Shown: positions 1 to 13,975, counted from the stretch's first letter. The stretch is DNA of 64,000 nucleotides from Conus ventricosus (GCA_018398815.1 CM031610.1:36250003-36314002); one strand, 5' to 3'. The notes: a model not told the origin generated them from the sequence alone. Numbers and translations are program-made.

Positions 1-1017
1 GCGGAAATATGATAACGAGGAGCTGGCGTCCCAGGCGATTTGTGAAGGAGGTGCCGCATGGGGTGACGGTTAATTAAAGAAGGGAATCAGAGGAGAGTGG
101 CCACAACCAACACACCTCTTTTTGACCTTCTTGCTTACCCTGTGCTGCCTCCGGTCATCAAGGTTGGGTTATCCTAATGTTCATGTTCATGCTATATGGT
201 GCCGTCACATTTCGAGGTTGCTTCTGTGCCAGATGTTTGGCCATTGTCAGGGACCGCTGTTCAGGCGCTAGAGGTATGCGGTGTGTGCTGCAAGGCATTC
301 CCATGTTCGGGACAGTGTCATGATCAGGCACAGTGTTGCTAACGGCCCGCGGTGGCGGATCAAATCCCTTCCTCTACAAGATACTGTCATCTTTGGATTC
401 AGGAATCGCATTTCAAAGACTAAAGACTGAAATGAAATTTTCCTTTTTGAAGCCCGCAAGTCAGCGTTGGCGCGCGCTGTCAGACGCCGTCAGCTACTTC
501 CTTTGCTTCGGCTGTACCGGAAAGTTCCACAGTTTCACTATCGATCAGTTGCTGTTCAGACTGATGACTTTACGTTTTCGAAGTACACTGCCAAGTCCGA
601 ACTGTCAACTATGGTGGAAGCCTGGGCACCACTCTCAACCCAAAATGATTGCCCTGGTGGAGGCAAAAAATTCCGCCCACCACCTCAGGACTGCCCAGCT
701 AGTCCGTGATACCCAATTACCATTGCAACCATACTGCTGCTGGGCAGATTAAAAAATCCAGCAGTTCACCTCGAACTCACTCTGTCAGTGCCGTGCGGGC
801 ACTGGGAGTTCCCACCCCAAGTGTGGAGATGGTGTGGAGATAAGGTAAAACCCTCCACCACTTCCAAATCCAGACTCCATACCTTCTCAATTTCCAAGGC
901 CGCTTTGTCAACCTGCGGGGCAAGTCATGCAAGCTGGTCCTAAGACCAACACATCCAGGGAAACTACAATTTAATTCACTCCCATTGGCGGCTGTTGCTC
1001 GATGAGGAGATGAGATG
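1..1017 (+). other. Probable decayed ORF1/5' part of the first non-LTR element
   Basis: No intact gene. Short frame fragments around 480-720 give Cys/His-containing pieces (for example CPGGGKKFRPPPQDCPAS), reminiscent of a retroelement gag zinc-knuckle region. They lie directly upstream of the endonuclease that begins near 1,044, on the same strand. Frames are broken every few dozen bases. Assignment as ORF1 of the same element rests mainly on position; the sequence could equally be unrelated intergenic DNA. Confidence 0.3.
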
Positions 1018-4000
1018 AACCTGATCTCTCTCCTTTTCGCCCTATGCTAATGGATAGTTCAATATTACATTGGAATATCCGCTGGATTAAATTCAACTTT
1101 GAGGAGATGCAAGCTTCTGTGTATGTCTATAAAACCCTCCGTAGTGCTCTTCAGGAAAACGCAAATTCAATGCCAGATGGACCTTTACTCTTTCTGGCTT
1201 TATTATTCTTTCTTTCCTGCACAACCTTTCCTTGTTGGGTCTGTCGGGCGGTGTTGACCTTCTCCTACACAAAACTTTGCTGTATTAGTCCGTGTCGCTC
1301 ATGATCTACCCTCAGCTTCAGGCTCTGTAGCTGCGAGTGTCACTATACACAAGTCTGTGACCATCCTTTCTCTTTATCTTCCTCCTTCTGTCCGGTTTGT
1401 CACGTCTGTTCCCTTGTCTGTATGATGGAGAACCTTCGCGACCTTTTTTGCTGTTGGGTGACTTTACTTCGGTCACAACCTCTTTGGGGTAGTACGGTTC
1501 GTTCATCCAGTAGGTCTGGTGATACTTGTGGAGGTCGCCTTTCGGATTTGGTTTTGTGTTTCTTGAAAGACGGATCTGCAATTTACCTCCCATTATCTTC
1601 CACAGGTTCAATTTGTGTTTAGTTTGGCGTTTGTGAACACCTCGCTGGTACTGACTATGACGTGGTACTGTACCATCTACAAGTCGATCTGCACGGATGT
1701 GATCCATTTCCCTGTCACCTTCTACAACCTGTAAGAAACTGAACTCGTTCTCTGTCTCTCAGCATTTAAATATAAGAAAGCAAACTGGGTCTTTTGCAGC
1801 CCAATCGTTTATAAGGTGTTCCAGGACACTGATTTTTTTTCATGAGTCCTGACCAAGCTGAATCACTGACTAAACACTATGTTGAAATGTGATATGGCCT
1901 GTATTGGCTGTGTCTTCCGATAAACTTCATATGCAAAAACACCCTGGTTCGATTCAGAATGCCAACAAATTTCCATAGTTAGAATAACGGGCCTCTGCGT
2001 CAGGTGTTACCTAACGAACATTCGGGTACAACGCTCGAGCCCATCAAAAACTCCGTGCTATTTTCTAGACACACTTTTTTTTTTATATAATCAGTTAACG
2101 GCTCGGTATGGAGAAGCTTCTGCCTCCAGGCGGTCAATCAAATAAACTTCCAAGAAATAAAGTGTGGAACATCATTAAGTAAATCATAAAGGTAGAACAC
2201 CTGTCCACTGTGAACACATCTCATGTTTTGCGGATTCTTTATTATCAGAGAGAACGCAGTTGCCTTAACTCTGCTTGCTTCACCATTGAAATGATTCCTC
2301 CTCTTTAATAATCTGCCTCTTATGTCAAAAAACTAAGCCCTAAAAGAAAAAATCACCCCTTGATGACAAACTTTCGTCTCCGACAAACATGGAAGGTCTC
2401 ACAATCTTCCTTTCTCGTTAATCGAGCTGATATCTGCCTTGCTTTCTTACAGCGATTCCTCTCCAGGTATTAGATGAAATCCATTATCAGCCTGTTTGAA
2501 ATTCTTCCGCTAGTAAGGTCTGAAAAATACTGCCTACTGGTCTACAACATGTGTGGACTACTAGGTTTTTTTCACCCTCTGGCGAAAGCCCTCTTATTCA
2601 CCTTCCCCAAAACCTGGGAAATAAGATCTATATAATCTTCCAATTTCCGTCCCATAGCTTTGAAACCTGCTGTGTTTGTAAATTGATGGACAAAAAAAAA
2701 TGGTCATTGATTGGCTCATGTGGGAAACTTGTATAACGATGGCCCTTTTGGGGATAGAAAAAACAGTGTGGTTTCCGCAAACACGGATCTACCGTTGTCC
2801 ATTTGATTCGTCTGGTATCTACACTTCGGAACGCCTTTCTGTACAAACAAAATGGCTGTGGCATTTTTCTTTGATTGGAGAAGGCCTACGATTCTCCTGG
2901 AAGTCGGGGATACTTCATGATCTCCACGATATGGGTTTTCGAGGTCATCTTCCGCCGTTTTATTCATAAATTTTTGGCAGAAGCAGTTCTCAGGGTCCGG
3001 GTTGGCACATCTCTCTCTGGTGTCCACGTGCAGGTGTTGGGGTTGTTCACAGGGGAGCAATACTATATCCTGCCATCTTTAGTATTACGATTTAACAGAA
3101 TTGTTCAATCTGTTCAGCAGGGTTCAGACTTGCCTCTTTGTTTGTAGGATGATTTTTGTGTCACGCAACTGGAAGCTGTACCCGAATGTCAAGCGCAGGC
3201 TCCAGCTTTGCGTTGATATAATCCCATCGGCTGGGCCGGAATGAAATCGTTTCACATTTTTTGCTACAAAAATCCCAGTGTATTCACTTCCATAATTTCC
3301 GTCTGTTTTTTCCAGATCCGGAATTCAAGTAGGGAACATTCTCCCATTCACAGATGTTTAAGAGGCCAAAATTTCTGGGATGCCAATTTTTTTGTCAAAA
3401 ACTTTACTTTCGCAGCCATATTAATTCCTCTAACTACTGCTTGCAAAAGCAAGCACTGATTTTTCTGCGGGTCGTAGCACACAGAATGGGGCGCTGATAA
3501 GAAAACTTAGTCTGCTCATCTACAGAGCCCTGGTCCGGTTCCCAAACTGGGTCTACGGTTGTGCTGTGTTACGGCCTCCCCCACTAGATCACTCTTACAT
3601 CAAACTATTGGGTACCATATCCTCCATCAAGGGCTTCGTCATCTGTATTGGAGCGTTCCGCACAACCCCTGTGTACAGCCTGTAGCTGCGGCAGGTGAAC
3701 CATCACTGTCCCAACCGCAGGCTGGAAAAACTGTCTTTGAATTACTTCATCCGACTGTCTCAGAACCGCAGGAATTCCAGCCTATGACTGTGTTTTGACC
3801 ACTCCGTTCACAAAAGTAAGTTTGAAAAATAACCCGAAATGTATTCCGCGTTTGGGCTTCGTATTGCAGCTACCTGGGAGTTGTTTCCGATGTTTCCTAG
3901 TTCCGGATCAACCTCCATGACCTTTTTCACCACCAGAGATTAGTTTTCATTCCCCTCGCAGCTTTCCGTAAGGAGTCTACCAGCTCTCTGGCGTTCTAAG

Positions 4001-5135
4001 GTCTTTGTATTGCCGAGCTCTGTTCTCTAATACCTTCCTTTCATTATTGTTTTCACTGACGGTTCCAAGTCTGAGGGGAAGGACGTGGCTGTGCAGCCTA
4101 CTGCCGGGGGGATCCTTCTCTGTATATTGTTGGTAACATATACTTTCAGATGGCTTCTGTGTCTATTCTGCTGAACTTACTGCTCTAGTACTGGTTTGAA
4201 GTTATTCCCATTACTTTGAAGTGGGACCTTTCTGGTTCTGTCGGTAGTCGACTGTCTGTTTCGGAGGCCATAGCTGGCCGCATACCTTCTGCAGCCAGTA
4301 ACTTTTTCACTTTTTTTTTGAACTTTTTAGCAAGTTGGTAGGCGGCTACGGTTACATCATTTCATACTTGCGTGGGTTCCTGGGGACTTGTTGGATCGGC
4401 ATGGTCGTAGGGACGGGGGAACGGGGGGGGGAAGAGGGAACGTAATTGGTTGACGTTTAGCCAAGAAGCCACAAGATGCGAGAAACTGTTCCACACTTAC
4501 TATCCCTGCTCAGTTGTGAAACCCTCAAAATTAAGATTATGGGAGGGGGGGGGGGGGGGATGACCTTGCAGGTGGTGGGGAAACCACAGACGGAATACCT
4601 CAATACTCTTTCAGATCCGTCCAAACCTAAAGACTTCCTCCCATCTACGTGGTATCCGTGGTCGTTAAAGAGGAAACGGTTTTCTGTGCCGGCTGCACCA
4701 ACCGGCCATTCGTTTTTTACCCATTCTTAACTATTAAAGAGTGAAGAAGGCTTCCGTGGTGCATTCCATGCCTGCGCCACTCCACAATGAATACATGTTC
4801 TTTTTGTACTTTGCACGATGTGTTGTGAGACACAAAATTTTTACAGCGGATAAAGTCCATGAAGATCCTGTTCAGGGAGGTTCAAGACTGACGTGATCCT
4901 AAGTTTTGAGTGATTTTTACAGTTTTCATTCTGATTTAAGATTTTACGGAAGAAAGATTTTTAACAAAGTTTCTGGGTGCGTTTGTAGTCAGATGTCATG
5001 TTAGTGATGTGTTGATAGTGTTTTTTTATATTTTGTTTATTTCTTTTTTTTTTTTTTAAATGACCTGGGTGAGTTTGATTTTAACGTCGGTTGACAGCCC
5101 TGATGTGGCCCTCTGCGGTCGGCTGGGCTCTATAT
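1018..5135 (+). mobile_element. I/Nimb-like non-LTR retrotransposon (EN-RT-RNase H), frameshifted
   Basis: Order of decayed domains: an apurinic-like endonuclease starts near 1,044 with ILHWNIRWIKFNFEE and continues to about 1,730 (LGDF-type motif near 1,450, a conserved LNDG-like 'LKDGSAIYLP' near 1,562). Reverse transcriptase runs from about 2,380 to 3,700, with the FFD/EKAYD motif near 2,870 split by a frameshift, a VCKLM motif near 2,680 and a GQ/GS-type turn near 3,050. An RNase H begins near 4,050 with a TDGSKSE-like frame. A C-terminal Cys/His region ends near 4,880. The 3' UTR ends near 5,135 in the 'gtcggctggg' motif usual for this class. An RNase H argues for the I/Nimb group rather than Jockey proper. 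Reading needs all three frames, so it is not functional as given. Some indels may be sequencing errors. Confidence 0.8.
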
Positions 5136-5798
5136 GCAACATTATCTTTCTTATCTTATCCTAGCTTGGAAGGTCTTCGTCACCACCATCAATATCATTC
5201 AACACTTAATCTAAAACTTCCAGTGCGCTATAACGCTTCAAAACAGGTCGCTGTAGTCGAGCTTACGTCTATGATCCGCCATCTTGATTATGATAATCAG
5301 CTCGACCCACTAGAATACTAAACGACATATTTTCTAACGCTTCAAGTACACACGATAAAGGGACTGTACAACTGTTCATATAAACACCCCCAGTTAGAGT
5401 CCGGGACAATTTCTAGGGTTTTTTTTTTCCCGAACGATTTTCGAAATTTCGATGAAGTAGAGACCCCGTAATAGTCACGGTTTCGGGCGTACAGGGATCG
5501 CGGAATAAGAAACCCCCGTATTAGAAGACACGGGGCAAGCAGGGAAGAGGTTAAAGGATGGCTACCACTTTTTAATATGTTGTTAAATCAATATATCTTT
5601 GCGAGGACTTTTTTTTTTTATGGTTTGTTTTTATGTGAACATAATCTTTCACACCATTCTTTAACTTGTTAGAAACCTGTTATTGCAATGATTATCGGTT
5701 TTTTCAATGTTATATTCAGGCCCAAATGTTGACGGAGCTTGGGAATCAGATGTGCACTTCAGTCATCAGTGGGCGGCTCCTACAATGTTGGTGTCTAG

Positions 5799-6074
5799 CA
5801 TCAGTCCCTGAGTAAATCGGTTGAAACAATTCGACAAATATAGTTTTGGCGAATCAGGTATGTGGAAGGGTGGTGACCACCCATGCTTCGGTCCCCGCCA
5901 TATCCCATGACGTGGAAGGGGGATGACTGTGTGCTGTGCACGCTGCCCCTGGGGGTCTTGAAGGTAAACTGTTCGAGGTGCTGGCATCAATGACTCCGCT
6001 GTTTTTCCCCCATCTACCTGACTGGAGATGGATGCCGTTCAATCGCTTGGGTATCTTTTGGCAATCTCAACAAG
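5799..6074 (+). pseudogene. KDM1A: KDM1A amine-oxidase exon, broken copy 1
   Basis: Copy of the exon at 18,975-19,213. It retains the stretch encoding [18 protein letters not shown] in shifted pieces and ends at 'aacaag' followed by gtaact, a normal donor. Extra bases (for example in 'gatgactgtgtgctg') break the frame several times. In places it is more correct than copy 2: 'ctgcccctgggggtcttg' encodes the expected LPLGVL, where copy 2 has lost a base. So neither copy alone is error-free, which favours random sequencing error over directional pseudogene decay. Confidence 0.8.
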
Positions 6075-6790
6075 GTAACTATTTTGGTGCCTTTTTTGTT
6101 GATTGATATTGTCGTGTTAAAGTTATTTTTGGTATTTGCATATATTACATTCAGTATTGTCGTTTGTCATGATATAATTGGTTTTACATTTAGTTGCCGG
6201 CAGCATTATCAACTTTTATTCCAAATACTTCTGAATTTTTGCATACATTTTATCGACAATATCAGCTGTCGGAAAACCCGAATAACATATATAATGTAAC
6301 TGATCCTAAAATTTGACCATTTCTTTTTATTGACTGTTCTTTTTTATGAATTGAAAATGAAGATGAGGAACTAGGTTTGATTGTTAATCAATGCAGTCGG
6401 AGCCGCTTGCGTCGTGCTAGTCATGGGACGTTACCACTCTTCCAGTTGTTCTGATTATAGCTCAGTACCATGCTATGTGTGTGAGTAGAATGGTTAAGGG
6501 AAGGGATGGGTATGTGGGATTCCAGAAATTACTCCTGTGATAACCTTTCATTCATTATGGTTGTAAGAATTTGTAGGTTCATCGAAAGTTAGAGGGATCT
6601 CCTTGGCACTGCGGCTTCATGGCTTAGAAATGGAAGTGTCTAGGTATAATTTCTATTACATTAAATTATTAACTATGTCTGCTTACAATGTAGCTGTCAG
6701 AGGTGAAGACAGTTGTATGGTTTGTTGCTCTTGACTTTATTTATCTTTAAATGACATAAAAATCTGTTTTATGACTCCATTGATTCGCAG

Positions 6791-7046
6791 GTGGTTACTG
6801 TCCTGTTGGCCGTGTTTTTTGGGGTCCCAAGATGCCAACCTGTTTTGGCCTCGTGGGCAGTACCACGCCAGTCGTGGGGAGTGTTTCTGTTCTGGATCCT
6901 GTACTAGGCCCATGTGCTGCTGGCCTTGGTGGATGGAGTAGGCGCGGCCGGCCCATTCATGGAGAATGTCAGCGATGTCGTCATCGTGGGGGGCTGCCTG
7001 CAATTGCTGGGCTAAAGGAATCTTTGGAAACAATGCTGTGCCTCAG
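6791..7046 (+). pseudogene. KDM1A: KDM1A amine-oxidase exon, broken copy 1
   Basis: Counterpart of the exon at 19,902-20,144, flanked by a conserved acceptor (cgcag) and donor (cag|gttgg). Recognisable pieces are the [18 protein letters not shown] region and 'NVSDVVIVGGC' near the end. Many single-base indels and substitutions destroy the frame, whereas copy 2 is open throughout. Confidence 0.8.
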
Positions 7047-7899
7047 GTTGGTTAACTTGTGACTGGCCCTGAACAAACTTAAAAGGTCTACTTTAGAGAT
7101 TTTTGATAATTTTGTTTTTAATAACAGGTCTACCATGTCATATGACTTCGGTTTGGTTATTCATTTTTTATTTTAAAATCGCCGAAAGAATTTTATAGAT
7201 AAAAAACGACTTTTGCCACCTGTTCAAACACCGCGCGGTTAGGACGAAAACCGTGAAGGCTCTTGATGGACTGGCCGTCGGCCGAGGAACTACTCAACAA
7301 AGCCATACGCCACAGTGTAATCAAACACGTTGTTGGCGATCCCCTACAGCCTAAAAAGGTCACGAGGGAGGTGGCAGACAGATATGGTGTGTAGGCGTGT
7401 GCAGCGCTCAAGAGGAGACGGATATTCTTTGCACAACATTTTACATATGATCCAGATACTCGAAGAATCGTGGATGCGGTTCGTGCAACCATGCCGGGAG
7501 CTAAAGTTCTTTCTTCCCTCGTCAGTTTCAGCTGGGACGCGGAAACGTAGCTATTCTGACAATTGCGAGCTGCGTTCGAGTGGATATCTAAAACTTGCGT
7601 TAGCATTGATGCGCGTATACTTTGAGGCGGAGGGGTAAGATCGTACAGTTCGTGTACGATAGCACCTCCCGCCTCAGTCTTGCCTTTGGTTCTATCTATG
7701 GACAGATACATTGTTAAATTGATTGATCACGTTTTGGCTTGTAGAAGGAGAATTTCTCGCTCGCCGTCCACGCGTGATCGCATCAAGAAGTCTGTCGGAA
7801 GCACCTCCTTCGAGTCTTCGGTAAAGTCGTACGCCTTCGATTGCGGTGTCTCGGGCTGCGTCCAGCTGGAATCTGAAACTTGACGTCGGTTAAAAAAGA

Positions 7900-9070
7900 A
7901 AATTAGCGTTCAAACTCGATAAGGTACAGGCCTCTGCAGAACATCCCCAGAGTCAAATTGGCTGTCGCTTTCGCATAGTCAATGCTTTCTTCATGATAAA
8001 TTAAAATACCGAGCGAGATGCGCAAGAACCATCAGAATCGCTTTCTGTCGCCGTCGCTGTCCCATCATGTGAGTCACTCCAAGAGCAGTTAAGCCATGCC
8101 AAGATTTAGTTGTATTACCTCCCGTTTTCTTGTTTCACAGGTGAAAATGCCCACTTTAGCGGGACTGATTTCGTGTGATCGGGAGCGAATCGGATGTTTT
8201 AATTTTACCAATTTATCTAACATTTCATATTTCTGCATTAAGTGTCTCATTTATCGTAAAAACTCTCTAAAGTAGTATCACTACCTTGAATTAAATGTTA
8301 GCGAACGACCTAGGGAACGTGGACATATGTGTCACAAAGACAAACACACCCCCCCCCACGGTTCGACCTTTAGGTCTTCTTCAGGTGAGACTTTAAAGAT
8401 AAAACACGAATTCCTTAGCTTTGATCGCTTCAGATCACTTCACAGGTTCAGCGTTGTCAGCGCTTCTTCCTTGCGCTGAATAACTTCTGTGAAGTGATCG
8501 GAAGCGATTCAAAGCTAAGTGAATTTCGTTGTTTTATCCGTATTTGTCTAACATGATGCAAGACCTAATAAGGTTCGAATCTCGTTGTGTTTTGTCGTGT
8601 GTCTCGATTTGTCAATGTCTTCTCTGGGCGGTTCGCAAAAATTTATTTCAAGATTTGTTTAGATTTCCGCTGCAGTCGTCTCGCTTCTTTGCAAACTTGA
8701 TATTGGAATGGATGGTTGTGTATCATGTGTTGTGTTTTGTTTGTGCGTCTAGCGTATTCTGTGGCTTTGTGATGTTCAGTCGGCTTCGGTTTGGACGTTG
8801 AGGTGGTCAGAAATTAAAGTGGGAAAAGTAAATCATAACAATCATCTTGTTGAACAAGAAAGATTGTGATCCGACTGTGAATCATCTGCCAATTTGAAAA
8901 GTTTTTTTTTTTTTTTTATGACATGCTTGAATGTACATATCGATTTTGGATTGATTCTGTAAATTTCTTACATCAAAGAATCTGCAATGCACCAGAGGAC
9001 AAGATCTGATAGTCATGTATCTGCTTTCTTTGTGGCTACAAAGTACATCTTTTTCAGAGTCTGGTTTTTC
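7900..9070. other. Intronic sequence of copy 1 with degraded hairpin repeat
   Basis: Corresponds to 20,930-22,075 in copy 2. It contains the degraded version (about 8,290-8,690) of the 0.35-kb inverted repeat described at 21,318-21,672. No coding potential is seen. Confidence 0.6.
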
Positions 9071-9072
9071 CT

Positions 9073-9245
9073 GAAGATGGAAGTATGGCTGCCTTAATGG
9101 CGGGATAAAAAAACGGTCATTGCCACACAAAACTCCACTCACTTTGTTTGGTCAGATGGGATTAATACTTGCCCGTCTTTATTTAGGGAGTGTCCGAGGA
9201 GATATCAGCCTGCGTACGCAGAGTAGTGTCTGGCTCTTTCAAAGA
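9073..9245 (+). repeat. SINE-like short repeat, copy 1
   Basis: Shares 'gtatggctgccttaatggcg', a (A)n-cggtcat block and 'gggagtgtccg' with 22,086-22,245 and 63,880-63,995. The third site is unlinked, so this is a dispersed family rather than just part of the duplication. Confidence 0.6.
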
Positions 9246-9771
9246 AAGGATGTTGTTTGGGGTTTTTTTTAAATAATTTTTATTTTTAGTCTTTTTGGTG
9301 AGGCAGTTTTCATTCATATTTTACAGTGCACCATTTAAAATGTTTTTCTTACCCAAGGTATCTCTATTTTGTTCCATAATTCATGCTGTTTTATTATTGC
9401 TCCATGTTTATTGGCTGGTTTGTGAAACCAAAATGAATGTGTACTATTGTCTTAAGCTTTACCATTGTTGATGATTATTGGTAAAATCGTTATCCGGCCT
9501 TGTAAAAAAGGCCCAAGAGATATAAGCAATTAAAGAGTAGAAACTGTTTGCTCTAATATTGGTAAAAATTTGTGCTTTTGGATAGAAATGCAGCTGTTGT
9601 AACAGAATTATGTAAACTCAATTGAAGAGGTTGGGGAGGCGGTTGGAGAGGGAGAAAGGGGAGGGGAGAATTGGCCCTGGTTGTTCTTCAGATGTGGAGA
9701 GTGAGGTTTTCCCAAACAGTTAAATAGATACGGCAATCGTGGTTCACCTGAACATTCTGTTTCACTTTCTG

Positions 9772-9851
9772 CATAAAGTAACCATGGTAACGCGCTGAGA
9801 TCAGTCCCCTTTGATAGAGCAGCTACTCCTTTGTTGCATCAGGATCTACAG
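9772..9851 (+). pseudogene. KDM1A: KDM1A short exon, broken copy 1
   Basis: Counterpart of 22,747-22,828. The second half still reads [15 protein letters not shown] sequence ('cagctactcctttgttgca') and ends in 'tctacag|gttg'. The start and the RWRSDP part carry indels. Confidence 0.75.
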
Positions 9852-10079
9852 GTTGCGTTGTCTATTCAAACCTTGTGTTGGAGGAGAGAGAGAGACATCT
9901 GTATGCATGAAAGTTTACGAGGAATTTTGAGATTGCTCTTTTGCGTTAGCAATGTATTCACATTCACTTCTTATGTTCTTAGCAGGTATTTCACATCATG
10001 TTTTTAATTCGGAACCTCATAGAAGTATTTGTTGTGTGTTGTTGTGGGTGTTGTGTGCGCGCGCTTCCAGAGCATGTGG

Positions 10080-13000
10080 CATGTATGCTATAAATAAGAA
10101 TTATAGATTTCTGATTCTGATTCGACTTTAGAAAAGTAGTTACAGACTAAGAATCAAAAACTATTTACTTGGAGATGATTTCGTCAGGGTCACCCTGTCT
10201 TTTCAGCTCACTGTTGTGTTGTGGCTTCGAGGCCTGGAAGGGACGACTGTTCGTGCTGGGTGGTTGAAACGGTTGTCAGGATATGATTGCTGATGGGGGG
10301 GAACGTTCAATGCCTTGATCTCTGTTCAGGCTGGGGCATTGGTCTTAATTCGATGGTTCATTGAATCTTTTATTTTTGCGAGGAGGGGCTCTGTAGATAA
10401 GATAATAAAACAATTTTTGGTTTCTTGGAGGCTGAAACTGTGGCCCTGTGGCTTGTATATGTTATGTATGGCTGAAGTAGATTGGTGTTGGGTTGTTCCT
10501 GTAGTGGTTTTGGTTTTTGTTCCTGTAGACGGGTGGTGTGTGGTCTTGCTGTCTGGCAGTGTAGGTATGGGTCTCAGTCTTGACACCCTACCTTGTACAC
10601 TACAACACACTGCTTGAGGGGTCCGTTTGTCTTTGACATGGGTCAGTTGATGGCGTGGGGACTGTGTGGTGGGTTTGTGGAACAATTTGCATCCTTGTTG
10701 TTTGGAAGGTCCTGGCTTGGACGCTCTGAAGACTCCTTTAATGTAGGGATCCCACTTTCCAACGTCTGTATCTGTAGTAAGAAGGGGGTAGCGAAATCGA
10801 GGGTTGTCCCACTCAATGCAGGGTATCCATTAGCAGAAAAGGGCTGTCTTGATGTTGTTCTTCTTTCAGCTCTTCCTCTTTGTGGAACACAGTACAGATG
10901 GCTCTGTGCGTGAGAGTGCTTGTCAAAACAGATCTATTGTGCTGGGAGGGAGTGGTTTAGAGCTTGGGTGAAACCTACATAACTTGATTTGGACTGACAA
11001 TTAGGCCGGGTCCAGGGGCCCCTAGGCCCCGGCGGGAGGGTACAGGGGCAGCAGCGCCCCGTTGGGGGGTTCAAGGGGGGGCACAGCCCCCTGGGCGAAA
11101 TTGATTTTTAAATTTTTTAGGCCAACTTACGTATGGCTACTTGCACCAGATAAAAGCTTAATTGTAACATGATTAATGCAGTAAAAAGCTTATCTGTAAG
11201 GATGCTTTTGTGAGGTATGTTAGACTTTATGTTCCATTATTTCATATTAAATGAATTAAAAAAATAATATTCATGGTTTATAGGTACAATGCTCACAGCG
11301 AATAGTTAAAGTGTAATAGTGTTGAAATAAACAGAATATAAAAACTCAAAAAGGTAAGGTATATTTTTTCTCTCCCCAATCTGAAAGGTCACAAAACTTT
11401 CCAAAATAACAAAATTTTCCACCTCTAATTGTTTTAAATGTACTGTTCATATTGGAATCATGGTACTTGTGTGTTAAAAGAATATACTAGGCTCACACAT
11501 CTGTGATGCACGCAAGGAGGAACACAATGTAGCCTTATTCTGCCACGCACCTGTTGTCTTTTAAATCCAAAGAAATCTCACACATTATGGAAGAAATCAT
11601 AGTTGACCATCGTTGTCAGCACAATTTTGTCCTTTCCTAGCAATACCAAAACACACATATTGAAAATGGATGAACAAAGCGGGGCCTTCTTTTCTTGTCA
11701 CGTTCCTACGGGTCCTCACTGTCAAAAGCCACCATATACATGAAGTATAATGCATTCCTTTCATTCATTTTTCATTATTGTCCAATAAAGTGCACAAAGC
11801 TGTCATCCACATTTCTATCATTTCCATGGTTGTTAAACAAATAGCAAGGATACGAGGTTGATTTTGATTATGCAGTCATACTATTTGTTGAAATTCTCTT
11901 GACCTGTCAATACAATGAGTGGTAAGAAACTAAAAAAAAAAAAAAGAAAAGAAGGAAAGGAAAGATAGGTAGTAAAAAAAAGTCTTTCGTACCAGTAGTG
12001 GGTGCCTTGAAAAACTGCCTGATGTCTGGTGCACCAGCTTTTCGGTTTTCTTACTGGAGCCAGGGCTGGAGATAATGGAGCAAAAGCTGGAAGAAGCAGA
12101 CTGTACATGACGGGGCACAGAAGGACATTCAGTTGTAGGAAATGTGGAAAGGTCGGGATCTGCAGTGGGAAATTGGTACGACGTGTGAGACGACTGTAGC
12201 TACATTTTTTTTTTTGGCTGCTTGTGATAAAACATTCCGAGGTGGGAAATTGCGTGAAATTAAAAAAAACAAAAAAGTTTAAAGTGTGGGAGGATTCAGA
12301 GTTAATTTCTGTTTTTCCTCCCTCTTATTTTCCTTAAATAGTATCATAACCAAACAGATGTTTTTTTAAGGCAATGGGACTAATTAAATTATATAAAATA
12401 AACAAACAAAATGAAAAACTGTCACAACAAAAACCCCACTCACTATAATAAAATTCTAAGACCCCCCCCCCCCACAACGCTCCCCCCCCCCACTACTGAA
12501 AGTAAATATAAAAAAAAAGAGGAAATTTACTCTTTATAAAAATCCCAAAACAATAAAAAAATTGGAAAAAAAATTTCCACCCTGATATACATTAAATTAC
12601 TCCCAACCCCACAAAAATACATCAATATCAAGTCATAATAGCCCCCCCACAATACCCCCCCCCCCCCCCCCCCACCCCCCCCCCCCCCCACCCCCCCAAC
12701 TTTTTTTAATTTGATTCTTAATACTTTAGCAAATGAATACAAAAATGTTAACTAGCCTTCATGTTTTTCTTATGCTCTGGGTGATCATGAATGGGCTTCC
12801 GAAGTTTCTTTTTTCATTCGCTCCGTAACTGATCATTTTGAACTCAATCTGAGCTGAAACTGTGCACGGCACTTTTATTTTTTGCACCACTTGCGATATT
12901 CATGCCGTAGTCATCAGTTTCGTTTTGCATTGTCATCTCCATTTGTTTCGATATGGGGACTAGAGCATGCTTCTGGATCTCCATTCCTTCCCAAAAATAG

Positions 13001-13975
13001 ACCACCCCCCCCCCCCCATGTCTACTTAATTTCTGGAGCACCGTGCAAAACTTTCGTTGTCCGTCAGACGCGCCCTATGTTAGCTGTGAAGGATGCCGGA
13101 ACACAGGAAACAGTACTTCCGGTATGGATGGAAATTGCGATTCGAAAACTCAAAAATCGGAAACCGATAAGACCTGAATTCATTTTGACGGTTTTCCGTA
13201 CATAGACGGAAAGGTTTAACCCATTTAGAGTGTAAGTTCATATTTTGGTCAGTGTGGGGTGGGTTCTAGAGAACAGTGGTCTCCACCCTGTTCGCTCGTG
13301 GGTTCGTGTGCATGTGTGTTGTCAAGGAACGGGATTTCCCTTTCGGCTTCAGTTTTCCGAAGTGTATTGGAACTGTCGTCGATGGAATGTCAGGTGAGAC
13401 GGTTCGAAGTGTCAACCTCCGTCTCCTGTATGAGGGTCTTGGTGCCATAACATAGCGATACCATGCTGGGAGGGGTTGGCTCGCTGGTCTAAAAGGGTAC
13501 TTTTTCAAAATGTTGGATGTATCAGGTTGGGCTACACTGAGATACTGGCGAACCCATGGCAGCTCCTTGTTTCTGCTGGTAAAACTATGGTTGAATCGAA
13601 AAGTAGGTGCTGGGTGATGGAACAGTTCCAAACAGTTCTAGCATCCTGTTCTGTAGTGAGGTTCTCAACTCGGTGACGAATGGTGGTAGTCATTCCTCAA
13701 TCTTCTACCGAAAAGACCTTGGGTACAGGGTTGCTTAGTGAAAAGTGCACAAACATCATAGGAGACATGTTTCTTCCTAGAGCCAGTGCTGGTTTTACTT
13801 CCTTCTGTACAAAATCTGGGTGTGGTTGACTATGTGGTGCTCGGTCTGCCCGAACATGAATGGTCCATTATTTTGTTGTCAGGAAATGTGGAGGCATTGT
13901 ACATGACACTTGATAAGCTGGACAAATGGGGCGTGTGGGGCGGCATCTTTCTTGGGTATCTTGCAAGGATGGATC
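10080..13975 (-). mobile_element. Antisense Penelope-like element, copy 1, interrupted by a TIR element
   Basis: Copy-1 version of the PLE at 23,040-26,705. GIY-YIG/C-terminal remnants lie at 10,300-10,960 and reverse-transcriptase remnants at 13,225-13,975, separated by the 10,963-13,223 insertion. Frames are heavily broken. Confidence 0.75.
10963..13223 (-). mobile_element. 2.1-kb TIR element inside the PLE, copy 1
   Basis: Counterpart of 23,888-25,988. The target repeat TTTAGAG is visible on both sides ('gtggtttagag' on the left, 'cca tttagagtg' on the right). Its poly-C tracts (12,463-12,498 and 12,643-12,697) and the decayed BED-like exon near 12,844-12,985 match the better copy. Confidence 0.7.

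Noticed and set aside
5091..5321. 76-codon plus-strand ORF
   Set aside because: Crosses the junction between the retroelement 3' end and the duplication border, and is antisense to the piggyBac-like ORF.
12527..12742. Gly-rich minus-strand ORF
   Set aside because: Made by poly-C runs inside the TIR element.
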